DNA of 50,000 nt from Symbiodinium natans (Eukaryota; Sar; Dinophyceae; Suessiales; Symbiodiniaceae). Positions 31,101-36,878 of the stretch are shown in pieces. The DNA is taken from NCBI GenBank assembly GCA_905221605.1, contig CAJNDS010001158.1:782750-832749 (forward strand). The letters run 5' to 3'. Every line of letters starts with the position of its first letter. Position 1 is the stretch's first letter. The position numbers and the translations under genes are program-made. The notes under the pieces were generated by a model. It was not told where the DNA came from, ran no database searches, and saw nothing but the letters and a program-made list of their open reading frames with translations.

Positions 31101-31518
31101 CAGGATGTGAGGCTGTGCACTTGCCACCACGCCACTGAACTCTGAGACCAACCAAGGCGCTCGCTTTGCCAATTGGCACTAGTGGATCTACCATTTCAGG
31201 AGTTACCAGGGTCCCACCTGGGGTAATACACATCTCCCGAGATCCAACAGCTAAAGACACCAACACCTTTTGCTGCGGAAGCTGTTCTCCAGGACGAAGT
31301 GATCTGAGAGGATGTGATGCTCCCGAGTCCAACATGCCCATTCCCGAACACTCATTGGTGTCAGAAACCCTGGCCACATGTAGAACGCATACTCCTCGGC
31401 CTTCTCCCTGCTTCGGCAACAACGTGGCATCCGACGAACCGACTCCACAGTCCGCCCTTCCATTCCTCCATTGAGAATGGGACCAAGACGCACGCTGCCT
31501 TTCAGCATGCAAAACCAT
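25177..31518 (-). CDS. pol: Pol polyprotein with extra DNA-modification-like domains
   Basis: This is ORF2, 2113 aa, open throughout. Domains in order: aspartic protease motif LDSGASH (D64); C5-methyltransferase-like region (about 255-480; LFSG 264-267, GGPPC with C318, KPTT 463-466); integrase (zinc site H558/H563/C570/C573; D597, D747, E783); Pro/Glu-rich linker; 2OG-Fe(II) dioxygenase-like domain (about 1075-1240; H1146, D1148, H1214, R1223); reverse transcriptase (D1504, YVDD 1614-1617); RNase H (D1803, E1843, D1881, ADLLTK near 1930); hydrophobic segments (about 1963-1975 and 2021-2048) and a terminal Cys/His motif. Typical copia Pol is far shorter. The ATG lies in an A6 run shared with ORF1, so expression is probably by -1 frameshift, or the two ORFs are one split by an indel. 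The RT, RNase H and integrase calls are firm; the two extra domains rest on motifs only. Confidence 0.95.
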   Translation of the reverse strand: MVLHAERQRASWSHSQWRNGRADCGVGSSDATLLPKQGEGRGVCVLHVARVSDTNECSGMGMLDSGASHPLRSLRPGEQLPQQKVLVSLAVGSREMCITPGGTLVTPEMVDPLVPIGKASALVGLRVQWRGGKCTASHPVLGELRVRDLNGCPCLEKEVALQIIDEMDWCSPKQALKVARMVQGCPNTDNEVAVKTSLQSAARTASANEEEFVQACWRFLRWYYGDIPENMLMELLPRGDIAALPFNRHKRRRLARAKRVVVHLFSGKQKWHFPSRDVEVLELDLTKGGDLHNSSVWKYLLHLAAEGKVVAVVGGPPCRTVSRLRGEDGGPPVLRRRCGPERLGVKSLPWPHQELAQKDGVLLLKMLFLYDVAVHSRCGTAEVINGSSVFFGMESPGDPELIGKDFSQNGKTVLSAEDLVDGSQEGLSSPTFWSWPEVKSFCERYGMYAAHFDQGALGHALVKPTTFLVSDMELWESLEQVRVVVPWSATFASTLEERIGQSSIWARWAFGLVKRIRHRLAQWLHESDAEREATVLKKEEREGTLRRLTTEERAFRDHCLRGHIPFRRDCQICVSAAGKERRHLRRKHGDAYTLSLDLAGPYKFSKDAHQQKPRHAVIGVYQFPMLDPNVGRPPEKEEDADEVEDQVVDDGAGVGEWLGDAVANFEEEDSAPVEPAPVLEAEVLKIQASEKSWKELKDHLTQPVRMINFVMVEPIVDKQQTTVLPAVQRMMVRLQRHGYPVLRIHSDRAGEFVNARFRSFCETRLIYRTTGDPGVPQTNGRAEACVGLFKRGVRSLLKEARLGPAYWALAARHWSMLRWQKAERELGLNPKALLPFGAQIQVKRRPWELLGPDGTKKGRQWVDRTQPALLLGPCDDLPGGYWVEGQGTAKDPDELVLFPCTTIFSNIKEPPELELEGVVEEQEPSPPEHRLKGKKPALRFADEEGPPLPPPRDPPVRHRLNEKSPASSLRGHVGSLRLLRKRGESPPLEIFEDDMQGLGELEENADVEDNVPGDEYWPTCCSPHENAYLVCKSETAEDGTQLEKEEQKAKSMYERSMYDYVDCEELLEGIVYPKRVNRRGGINNWCTSTRALVLGHYTHGGVCGITKETHRRPWLCRYLASFVRHHNPEAKFSALQISCNAPVSLHRDSHNEKHCCNYVCGFGDYKDGQLWVEDEKVLEEGAEVVEQSYGKKVLPGKLVDIHWNFMSFFPRKLHGPMPWKGNRVSLTGYTPVFMERLSYKDRCYLLQCKFPLPEPQAEEGEKRKWLKMTLKETSLDDLAEEVDYAVFEAHQWALEEHLSIRRLIAEQECCILDEFHGSANESSEEKGSETREWLVKAKRADEQLSKFLVKAAQVQQMVQENTALEAAEEVEFLQTKTIPTQEAMQELEKWRESLSDEVTSLVKELEVVEPTTQEKLDKLAEEPNAPVIEYVPSLVVFTRKQGTGRRRARICACGNFISSTAATEYEGPRSLSRHSLYAPGLDSTTFRCQVRHAAYMVWIIAGLDISKAFLTAPMNRAQREGRLVVVQPPRAAVKLGLCTKEERWIVRKALYGLAESPAAWVEWRDQRLQGMSWVSKDGQAMSFQRSNADPSLFLIMAQEKLEGASKLVGTMGLYVDDFLMAGTMTVLREALEQIRKEWKTSEPEFCGPGCGDGFLKFLGVQIWYRNGSFFLNQEDFVRDLLNRRGYQIDETGKGSNLPMVKETPGEEEEVDIPSLRAAQGAVGEFLWVAIKTRPDLAFCTSQLSLWTSRRPRFVVKKAEEVFRYLAATPTLGLTFGAIATCEKERNEVLRYGRGVKVVESYADASFAAGENEKSHSGAVVVWGDCPVMWATQRQSTVALSTAEAELHASIEGATMIQSCTPIIAALVGTGEESLQKVLYTDSVSTCSIIQYPAGSWRTRHLRIRAAGVRSLVDRGYMVIAHLRGEYMIADLLTKLMSGQVYAKQKALWGLRLLVQGTDLKKASLAMAVMMVAASLQGMATGGEEVSTAGFFCSEEGVCKVANTSTVMVLAQGIEMVVNNSDLVAYLVAAIILWELAWCLFRWLYKWLWIKKAVVIPASATLYTTVGGNCMHASSDCDVLRYSQLRAKTLCKHCLKDGWVVNAEFLGEERAAGT
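25180..25671 (-). other. Pol C-terminal membrane and Cys/His tail
   Basis: The last ~160 residues of ORF2 follow RNase H. A short hydrophobic stretch (about 1963-1975) and a strong one (about 2021-2048, rich in Leu, Ile and Trp, ending with Lys) look like membrane segments. They are followed by a motif Y-x5-C-x-H-x4-C...C-x2-C (2062-2093) resembling small Ada-type zinc sites. Ordinary copia Pol ends soon after RNase H. The role is unknown; membrane tethering of particles is one possibility. Confidence 0.55.
25684..26136 (-). other. RNase H domain
   Basis: Residues 1795-1945 of ORF2. YADASFA, STAEAEL, YTDSVS, WRTRHLRIRA and IADLLTK are the standard blocks of a copia RNase H, with D1803, E1843 and D1881 as metal ligands and the late His/Asp region present. 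Confidence 0.93.
26419..27381 (-). other. Reverse transcriptase domain
   Basis: Residues 1380-1700 of ORF2. It contains LDISKAFL (D1504), KALYGLAESPAAW, and GLYVDDFLMAG with the YVDD catalytic box (1614-1617), followed by FLGVQI. This is the copia-type RT pattern, with all three catalytic aspartates present. Confidence 0.95.
27800..28300 (-). other. TET/JBP-like 2OG-Fe(II) dioxygenase domain in Pol
   Basis: Residues 1073-1240 of ORF2. VSLHRDSHN gives the H-x-D iron ligands (H1146, D1148) in an HRDxHN context, as in TET cytosine oxidases. KDGQLWVED follows as a core strand. FFPRKLHGPMPWKGNRVSLTGY supplies the distal His (H1214) and a 2OG-binding Arg nine residues later (R1223). Spacing fits the double-stranded beta-helix family. 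All cofactor residues are present, so an active enzyme is plausible. The alternative is another 2OG oxygenase such as an AlkB or prolyl-hydroxylase relative. Confidence 0.65.
28939..29871 (-). other. Integrase domain
   Basis: Residues 550-860 of ORF2. A compact zinc site H-X4-H-X6-C-X2-C (558-573) is followed by LSLDLAGP (D597), HSDRAGEF (D747) and QTNGRAEACVGLFK (E783), the D,D-35-E triad with 35 residues between the second Asp and the Glu. The gap between the first two Asp is about 150 residues, longer than usual, because of an acidic insert at about 630-690. Confidence 0.92.
30079..30756 (-). other. C5-cytosine methyltransferase-like domain in Pol
   Basis: Residues 255-480 of ORF2 show VVVHLFSG (compare motif I, LFSGxGG), an acidic strand VLELDL, AVVGGPPCRTVSRLRG (compare motif IV, GGPPCQxFS, with the catalytic Cys kept), FGMESP (compare the motif VI ENV region) and FDQGALGHALVKPTT, which resembles a conserved segment late in many phage C5 methylases. 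Motif I lacks the second Gly pair and no clear QxRxR motif VIII was seen. The domain may be active, or may be a retired fold used for DNA binding or targeting. It sits between protease and integrase. Confidence 0.6.
31026..31356 (-). other. Second aspartic protease domain (in Pol)
   Basis: Residues 55-165 of ORF2 carry GMLDSGASHPLR, then VLVSLAVGS, ITPGGTL and PLVPIG. This is the DSGA-type retropepsin layout. It repeats the layout of the DTAATH motif in ORF1 (near 31811): D-[ST]-[GA]-A-[ST]-H, a hydrophobic V-x-V strand, I-T-x-x-G-T-L, then P-L-x-P. Such proteases normally act as homodimers, so two copies in one frameshifted chain could fold as a pseudo-dimer. Confidence 0.7.
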
Positions 31519-34397
31519 TTTTTCAGCTGTTTGTAATCCATAACCAAACAGCCATGTTCAAACCACAAGAGCTGGTCCAGCGAAGATTTTGCACCCACGT
31601 GACACATCCCATTGATCACAGTGAGGTTCGCCCCAAACTCCAAAATCAACCAGAGAGGGATAATCAGGGGCCCATTGTCTTCCCTAATCAACGTCCCTTT
31701 CTCTGTAATCCTCATTGCCACACCACCAAGCGCGCTTTGCACCATAACAGTAGTGTCGGGTAAACATTCCCATGGAAAAAGCGTCCGCACAAGATGCGTA
31801 GCAGCTGTATCCACCAACGCCACTCTCCCTTCCTGCTGAAACAATCCAGATCCACATAACATTCGAACACTGGGATCCCCGCTCGATGCTGACTGCGCTG
31901 ATGACAGCTTCATAGATTTCAGCACTTCCAACGCTTCAGCAAGGACTTGATTGGGTGTTGATGGTGATGAGGGACTTGCAGAACCTTTATCCAATCCCGC
32001 ATTAGCCGTCTCATCTCCCCCTTCAGCTACCTCTGCCTTTTTGGCATTTCCCCATTTCGCACCTTTGCCGCCCTTTCCCCCTTTGGGAGAATTCCCTTTA
32101 GATCTGCTTCTCTCAGGGTTTGAGTCCACATTGGAACTTGCACCATCCTTATATGGACATTGCGGCTGCAGATGGCCAACGGCCCCACACTCAAAACATC
32201 TTCCTCGCTCAAGGGAGTCTTTGTCATGGCGAAATTTGCCGCGGGATCCGAACTTGCAACCTGCATCGGTCTTCCCATATATCCAACAGAAAGGACGTTC
32301 ACCATCTCCGCTGTACCTTTTTCCTTTGCCTTTGCCTTTGTCACCCTCCTCTGTCTCGTCACCAGTTCCCTTTTGGGCCTTGTTTAACCTGGCCCTTTTC
32401 TTGGCGTCCGAGTCCTGCTTCACCTTTTGTTCACCAGCACTATGCAATAGCAGTTCAAACTCTGCCTGTAACATTTCAGCTAGTTGTGTCGCAGTTTCAG
32501 AGGTCGGCGAGTAGTCCACCCCCAATTTCTCCCGAAAGGATGCCACTCTGAAATGCACCGTAGGGTGTTTTGCCAGCAACGCGGATGATAAAGCATCCAA
32601 TCCCTTGATAAGCAAGGTAGCGTCCGGCTCGGATGCTCGCAGCTCCCTTAATCGGGAACGCCATTGCGCCCATTGTCGCACTCCCTTAATAGCCTCTGAG
32701 ATCGAGGTTGCTGAAGATGGTTGCACCAAGAAGTTCAACATTGTGCTGCGCTCATTTGCTCCACCTGGTTGGTAGACCGTCAGCAATTTGTAAAATATCA
32801 TCACCGACCCCAACATTCGAGTGGAAACGATCTCGGTCTTCAATCTCTCCGGGATCGCCTGTAGCAGCAAAGACACCGCTCTCTGCTCCAACAGAACATG
32901 CGCAGTTTGAACCACTTTGAGCCCTTCTAGCTCAGCCTTGATGCCCAACCTTTCCAGCGGAGAAACACTCAACCATTTGGCATACGCTTGATATGCCTTT
33001 GAGTAGACGCATTGCCACCACACTCTTCCTGTATCTGTCAGCGAAGACAACATTGGTTCGATCATTGCGATCCAACCACCCAGTGCCGTCGGATTGCTTG
33101 GTGTGTAGTCTGCCAAAGTTGGAAGGCTCATCACATGCTTCCCGAGAGCCTCCGGACGTTCGGTTCCAGAACTATCACCAGTGATTGGCATACCGCGTGG
33201 CACCACTGCTCCAGGAGGTAAGCTGACCCTTCCACCAGGCCCTTGAGGTAGTCCATGTCCTACACCAGGCGTAACAGCTGTGAGCGGAACCTTTTCTAAT
33301 TCCAACTTCCCAGCGACCATTTTCCACCGAGACGGAACATCATCCACCATTGTATATCCACCCGATCCTGCTGAATTCTCTTGCGTTGCAGTTTCCCGAG
33401 CTGAAACAAAACCGGGCTGGTTCCCCGCAGGTGCGACAGAACCATCAACACCTGATGGCACGGAAGTAATCGGAACATGTGTTAAACCAGGTGGTCCACT
33501 TGCATATCCACCACTTGCAGGACCTCCCGTGGGGTAATTCAATGGAGGCAATCTGGAGGGTTTCTTCCCTTCAGCTACATGCATCATTGGCACTTCTTTT
33601 TCATCCTCCACTTGAACATCCCCCTTCCTGGACCCAGGCAAGGATTGAAGATCACAACCCTTTGGCAGGTCGTAGCCCTCAATAGGCAGCCATGTCCCAT
33701 CAGGCAACACAGTCCAAAAACCACCCATACCATCCGTGTAGAAAACTTGTCCTGGCAGGTACTGCTTCTCTGGAGTCATTCCTAGAGGATATGCCGTGTT
33801 TGCGTCCACCACTCCAGAGCTCCGTGCCCTTGAAGCTGACCCAGATGCAGCAGAGGTATAGCTTTTCTCCTCCACCCGATGCAACCTGTTCCCCAGCTCC
33901 TTTGTCTGCACAAGCAACTCTTTCAGCGCACGCTTCACCACCGCCATATCTTCAGTTTGCTCTTCACCACTAACATCAGGAATGAGTTCTTCGTCGGCTT
34001 GCACTCCACCAATAGTACCTCGTTCCATTTGGCCCATTAAGCCTGACGATGGTCTCTCAACAGGTGCAGGTTCCTGACCCAAAAGATCTTGCAGCGAAGG
34101 CGGTCTCCTCGTACCTTCACCACTTCTATCCCCTCCGCTCGCGGGAAGACTTGCCGGCCTTGACTGCCTAAGTCTCATTTCTTCTTGAGCCCGCTCGCTC
34201 CAGAAAGGATTTGCTGCTTGAACCGGAACCACTTCGTTTTCCACCTGAGGCGTTGGCTGTATCATTGCAACCTCCCTACCATCTGTCAGCGCTTGTACCA
34301 TTTGTTGTCGATCTTCACCCCCATCACCACGATTTCCTTCGGCTTCATTGGCCGTTGGCGACAGTCCAGGCTCAGAGCGACGCCGCATCATGTCCAT
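31251..34397 (-). CDS. gag: Gag polyprotein with zinc knuckle and protease-like motif
   Basis: This is ORF1 of the copia element, a structural nucleocapsid protein. I start it at the first ATG (34397, context GCCATGG), giving 1048 aa; the frame is open a little further upstream but without an ATG. In order: a polar N-terminus; a likely coiled coil (about residues 150-178); a Gly/Pro-rich linker; a helical capsid-like region (about 425-655); a basic KGKGKGK stretch; a degenerate CCCH-like finger (C704, C714, H724, third Cys replaced); a classical CCHC knuckle (C734-X2-C737-X4-H742-X4-C747); and an aspartic-protease-like motif LVDTAATH (D863). The last ~80 residues overlap ORF2 in another frame and are probably replaced by Pol when ribosomes shift. 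The Gag call is firm; the protease motif at its end is likely. Confidence 0.9.
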   Translation of the reverse strand: MDMMRRRSEPGLSPTANEAEGNRGDGGEDRQQMVQALTDGREVAMIQPTPQVENEVVPVQAANPFWSERAQEEMRLRQSRPASLPASGGDRSGEGTRRPPSLQDLLGQEPAPVERPSSGLMGQMERGTIGGVQADEELIPDVSGEEQTEDMAVVKRALKELLVQTKELGNRLHRVEEKSYTSAASGSASRARSSGVVDANTAYPLGMTPEKQYLPGQVFYTDGMGGFWTVLPDGTWLPIEGYDLPKGCDLQSLPGSRKGDVQVEDEKEVPMMHVAEGKKPSRLPPLNYPTGGPASGGYASGPPGLTHVPITSVPSGVDGSVAPAGNQPGFVSARETATQENSAGSGGYTMVDDVPSRWKMVAGKLELEKVPLTAVTPGVGHGLPQGPGGRVSLPPGAVVPRGMPITGDSSGTERPEALGKHVMSLPTLADYTPSNPTALGGWIAMIEPMLSSLTDTGRVWWQCVYSKAYQAYAKWLSVSPLERLGIKAELEGLKVVQTAHVLLEQRAVSLLLQAIPERLKTEIVSTRMLGSVMIFYKLLTVYQPGGANERSTMLNFLVQPSSATSISEAIKGVRQWAQWRSRLRELRASEPDATLLIKGLDALSSALLAKHPTVHFRVASFREKLGVDYSPTSETATQLAEMLQAEFELLLHSAGEQKVKQDSDAKKRARLNKAQKGTGDETEEGDKGKGKGKRYSGDGERPFCWIYGKTDAGCKFGSRGKFRHDKDSLERGRCFECGAVGHLQPQCPYKDGASSNVDSNPERSRSKGNSPKGGKGGKGAKWGNAKKAEVAEGGDETANAGLDKGSASPSSPSTPNQVLAEALEVLKSMKLSSAQSASSGDPSVRMLCGSGLFQQEGRVALVDTAATHLVRTLFPWECLPDTTVMVQSALGGVAMRITEKGTLIREDNGPLIIPLWLILEFGANLTVINGMCHVGAKSSLDQLLWFEHGCLVMDYKQLKKWFCMLKGSVRLGPILNGGMEGRTVESVRRMPRCCRSREKAEEYAFYMWPGFLTPMSVREWACWTREHHILSDHFVLENSFRSKRCWCL
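31518..31524 (-). promoter_or_regulatory. Candidate -1 frameshift site
   Basis: In the ORF1 frame the minus strand reads CTG AAA AAA TGG; in the -1 frame it reads GAA AAA ATG GTT and enters ORF2. The -1 frame is closed upstream by TGA at 31558-31560, so any shift must occur between about 31557 and 31254. The A6 run is the best slippery run I found there, although the first base (G) does not fit the ideal X XXY YYZ. If the true sequence has A7, the two ORFs are a single continuous frame. Confidence 0.5.
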
Positions 34398-34440
34398 GGC
34401 GTTAAACAAACGAAAAATCTTTACCAATTCCGCAGGAAGC

Positions 34441-34459
34441 CTAACTTGGGCTCATAACC
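34441..34459 (-). promoter_or_regulatory. Primer-binding site, half-tRNA-Met type
   Basis: Immediately inside the 5' LTR the minus strand reads GGTTATGAGCCCAAG. The plus strand therefore reads GGGCTCATAACC, which looks like the 3' side of a tRNA anticodon arm with loop CTCATAA and anticodon CAT (Met). Drosophila copia is primed by a 5' half of initiator tRNA-Met with a very similar site. A conventional site complementary to a tRNA 3' CCA end (starting TGG) is absent. The host tRNA sequence is unknown to me, so the match length is uncertain. Confidence 0.6.
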
Positions 34460-34688
34460 TACGGGGGGCAACCGAAGGAGGACAGGGAACAAAACAGTCA
34501 ACCCCAACAGAAGCCCTTAATACCCCTGGAACAACCAACAACCGAACAACAAGACCCCAAACCAAGGGCACACTTTTTACGAAACCTTTGACCGCTTTGG
34601 TCATGGCTTGAGCCAAAGATTACCGGGTTCATTGACCCTTCAACTTCCAATACCAACTCCTTTCTACAATACCAATTGCAGCTCCGCA
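34460..34688 (-). repeat. 5' LTR of the copia element
   Basis: This 229-bp repeat matches 24763-24991 base for base as far as I can compare. On the minus strand it begins TGCGGAGCTGC and ends CCCCCCGTA. It should hold the promoter and the transcript start. No TATA box is evident, as expected if the host is a dinoflagellate. It contains TTTGGCTCAAG (34607-34617, minus strand), identical to the last 11 nt of the dinoflagellate spliced leader. Confidence 0.95.
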
Positions 34689-34721
34689 TAGGGTTTAGGG
34701 TTTAGGGTTCAGGGTTTAGAG
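34689..34721 (+). repeat. Interstitial telomeric tract, right part
   Basis: Four TTTAGGG-type units continuing the phase of 24725-24762. The first five bases TAGGG are the target-site duplication. Confidence 0.95.
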
Positions 34722-34842
34722 CTGATGTCGTACCGGCACATCTCCCGCCTTTGAAAGGGTGTTCGACTCCTTTGACTCCGCTGTTCACGGTGCCTTCGCC
34801 GAGCTTTTGGCTGAGGGGCTGCAAAGGCGCTGGCTTTTCTGG

Positions 34843-34903
34843 GGTTTGGGGTTTAGGGTTTAGGGAATAGGGTTTAGGGTTTAGGGTTTAGGGAATAGGG
34901 TTT
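34843..34903 (+). repeat. Interstitial telomeric tract
   Basis: TTTAGGG units with two GGGAATAGGG interruptions of identical form. Confidence 0.9.
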
Positions 34904-35122
34904 GGCATCAAGAACGCAGGCTTCTGGACCTGTTTTGTGACAGAATCTTGATCGTGTGTTTTGCACAGGCCCCCTTGATTGTACATCTGCCAGGGGGCGA
35001 TGGTTTTGGGCTGTTGAACGACAGGTCTCTGCGTGAACTGAATGTGACGGTGTGACGTTTGCATTATAAGTGAGCTCTCAGGGAAGGTTCAAGTCTTGTC
35101 GGAGTGGCTTAGCAGTGACTCC

Positions 35123-35212
35123 CCAGGACGGGCTATTAGGCCCTAGAACCCCTTAAAAAGGCCCCTTAGAGGGTTGATTATGGGGTTTCTAGGGGCCTAA
35201 CAGCCCATCCTA
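35123..35212. mobile_element. MITE family C, copy 3
   Basis: Left end CCAGGACGGGCTATTAGGCC and right end (reverse-complemented) TAGGATGGGCTGTTAGGCCC are inverted repeats. The loop differs from the other two copies. Confidence 0.87.
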
Positions 35213-35527
35213 GCCCCGCAGTGCAAGACTTGCGCGCAGGGCTCCGGCCAAGTGCCAGTGGAACGCTTGCCACTCGGCGGGCCAGCTTCTTTGCTGCCGA
35301 GCCCTGGGGTCCTGCCAGGACAGTGGGGTCCGTCGACTTGTTGCGAGGTCGGCTCTTTGAGCTCTTGGGGGCTCTTGGGGTTTAGGTTTTAGGGTATAGG
35401 GTTTAGGGTTTAGGGGGCTCCTGAAAAGGTACGGCGTTCCGACTAAATCACGAGCTCAGGGAAGCCGGCGATCTTGCGTGGATTTGTGGATCCTAGCCTA
35501 GGCTGATCCCAGACTGCCGAACTCCTG

Positions 35528-36246
35528 GCTTAGTAGTAGAGTAGGTAACCTTTAACCTTTCGGGGTAATATATGGGTGCGAGTCAAAAGTCTAGGTATGT
35601 AACTGGCTTCCGGGCGTCTTTCCGCGACATAGGGCTTGTAACAAAGCCGTTCTCCTTGCGACAAGCAGCGTCCGCGACAAACCTGCGCGACAAGCCTCCG
35701 CGACAAGCCCCTTCTTATATGAGTATGCCATGTCGCTACGCAGGCAAGCATTTGTGAGCTCTTCTTTGGAACTGTGCAGGTGAAGCCCTGAATGCAACGG
35801 TTATGGGTACCCGCTCCGCGACATGCCCTGCGACATACCGCGACATACCCGCGACAAGTCATCAAGTGGCCCTGGCCAATACTTACCTGTTTTCCGATCG
35901 CCTCATGTGTCGCGAGAAGCCGCGCCAATTGGGGGCACCTGTGGTGCAGGTCAGGCAGGCCGATATTTCGGGCTTAGGGTTGAGGGTTTAAACGGTTGAG
36001 AAGTCGGCTATAGTTCGGTTATGTTGCTGTTGAAGTACGGATTTCATATTACCCTCTTCAAGAGCAGCGTGCGAAACAGCCGCGACAAACCCCGCGACAT
36101 ACGTATGAAACAAGTGGGCGCGGCATACGCATGTAACACAGGCGGGGGGCGGGACACCGCGACATACCCCCATTTAGACCCACAGCCATATCCCCCTTAA
36201 AATCCCAAAGGGGAACCTTTCAAACCTTGAGGTACTGCACAACTAA
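35528..36246. mobile_element. MITE family F, copy 2, interrupted by a ~614-bp insert
   Basis: The outer parts match the uninterrupted copy at 43288-43390: GCTTAGTAGTAGAGTAGGTA and AACCTTTAACCTTT on the left (35528-35573), and CCCTTAAAATCCCAAAGG...CCTTGAGGTACTG.ACA.CTAAGC on the right (36188-36246). The insert (35574-36187) carries about twelve GCGACA words. ATAT on both sides may be a target duplication. Confidence 0.8.
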
Positions 36247-36400
36247 GCTGGAGCAGAAGCCCTGAACATTGCCATGCGCATGTCACGATGTCACGTAGTG
36301 GCTACAATACGCTCTGCACATTGCACCAGGACGCAGCTCGGACAGTGGTCGACATCCTGCTGCAGCCGTTGTGCCAACAAGCCACTTGCAGTTGGTTTGG

Positions 36401-36462
36401 AAACCCTAAACCCTAAAACCCTAAACCCTAAACCCCTAAACCCGAAACCCTAAACCCTAAAC
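36401..36462 (-). repeat. Interstitial telomeric tract
   Basis: About nine CCCTAAA units with one CCCGAAA and length variants. Confidence 0.93.
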
Positions 36463-36621
36463 TTCCACTCCTCCGACCAATTTACCCCGCATTGCTGTGG
36501 CTAGTCGGGTGGCAAAAAAAAACTGGAGTGTAAGGTTGAAGGCTGAGGGAAGATGGGCTTTTCAGTTTTTTGAAGATTTGGGGCATCCATGCTTCTTCAA
36601 CCAGGCCAGCACGCGTGACCC

Positions 36622-36670
36622 TGAACCCTAGACCCTAAACCCTAAACCCTAAACCCTAAACCCTAAACCC
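36622..36670 (-). repeat. Interstitial telomeric tract
   Basis: Seven CCCTAAA units, first one CCCTAGA. Confidence 0.93.
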
Positions 36671-36878
36671 GATTTTCTCTTTCTATCAACAGATATTTCC
36701 GGAATGTGTCCCTGCAATGTGGCCTGAGTATCAGCTAGGCGGCAAAAAGAAACCTAAACCCTAAACCCTGCCTTGTTCCTCAATTGGCACCCTGGGTTTC
36801 CTCAGGTGTCCTCTGCAGAGAACCTCAAGGTGCGAATTCAGGCGCCCTGGGGGCTTTGGGTTTAGGATTGTGCTACAT

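Larger units (their letters stand above)
24763..34688 (-). mobile_element. Complete Ty1/copia-type LTR retrotransposon
   Basis: Both ends carry the same 229-bp LTR (24763-24991 and 34460-34688), which I read as identical. The element is bounded by the 5-bp duplication TAGGG (24758-24762 and 34689-34693). In minus orientation the order is 5' LTR, primer-binding site, ORF1 (Gag), ORF2 (Pol), polypurine tract, 3' LTR. Integrase precedes reverse transcriptase, which is the copia order. LTR termini are TG...TA rather than the usual TG...CA. Both ORFs are long and open and the LTRs match, so insertion is recent and the copy may be mobile. Odd points: extra methyltransferase-like and dioxygenase-like domains in Pol, and two protease motifs. 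The empty site would be a continuous telomere-like tract. Confidence 0.95.

Noticed and set aside
31314-31763. Plus-strand frames opposite Gag/Pol, and many like them across 25177-34400
   Set aside because: They are antisense shadows of the long minus-strand ORFs.
34398-34427. Upstream extension of ORF1
   Set aside because: The first codon there is TTG, not ATG; a good ATG context exists at 34397.
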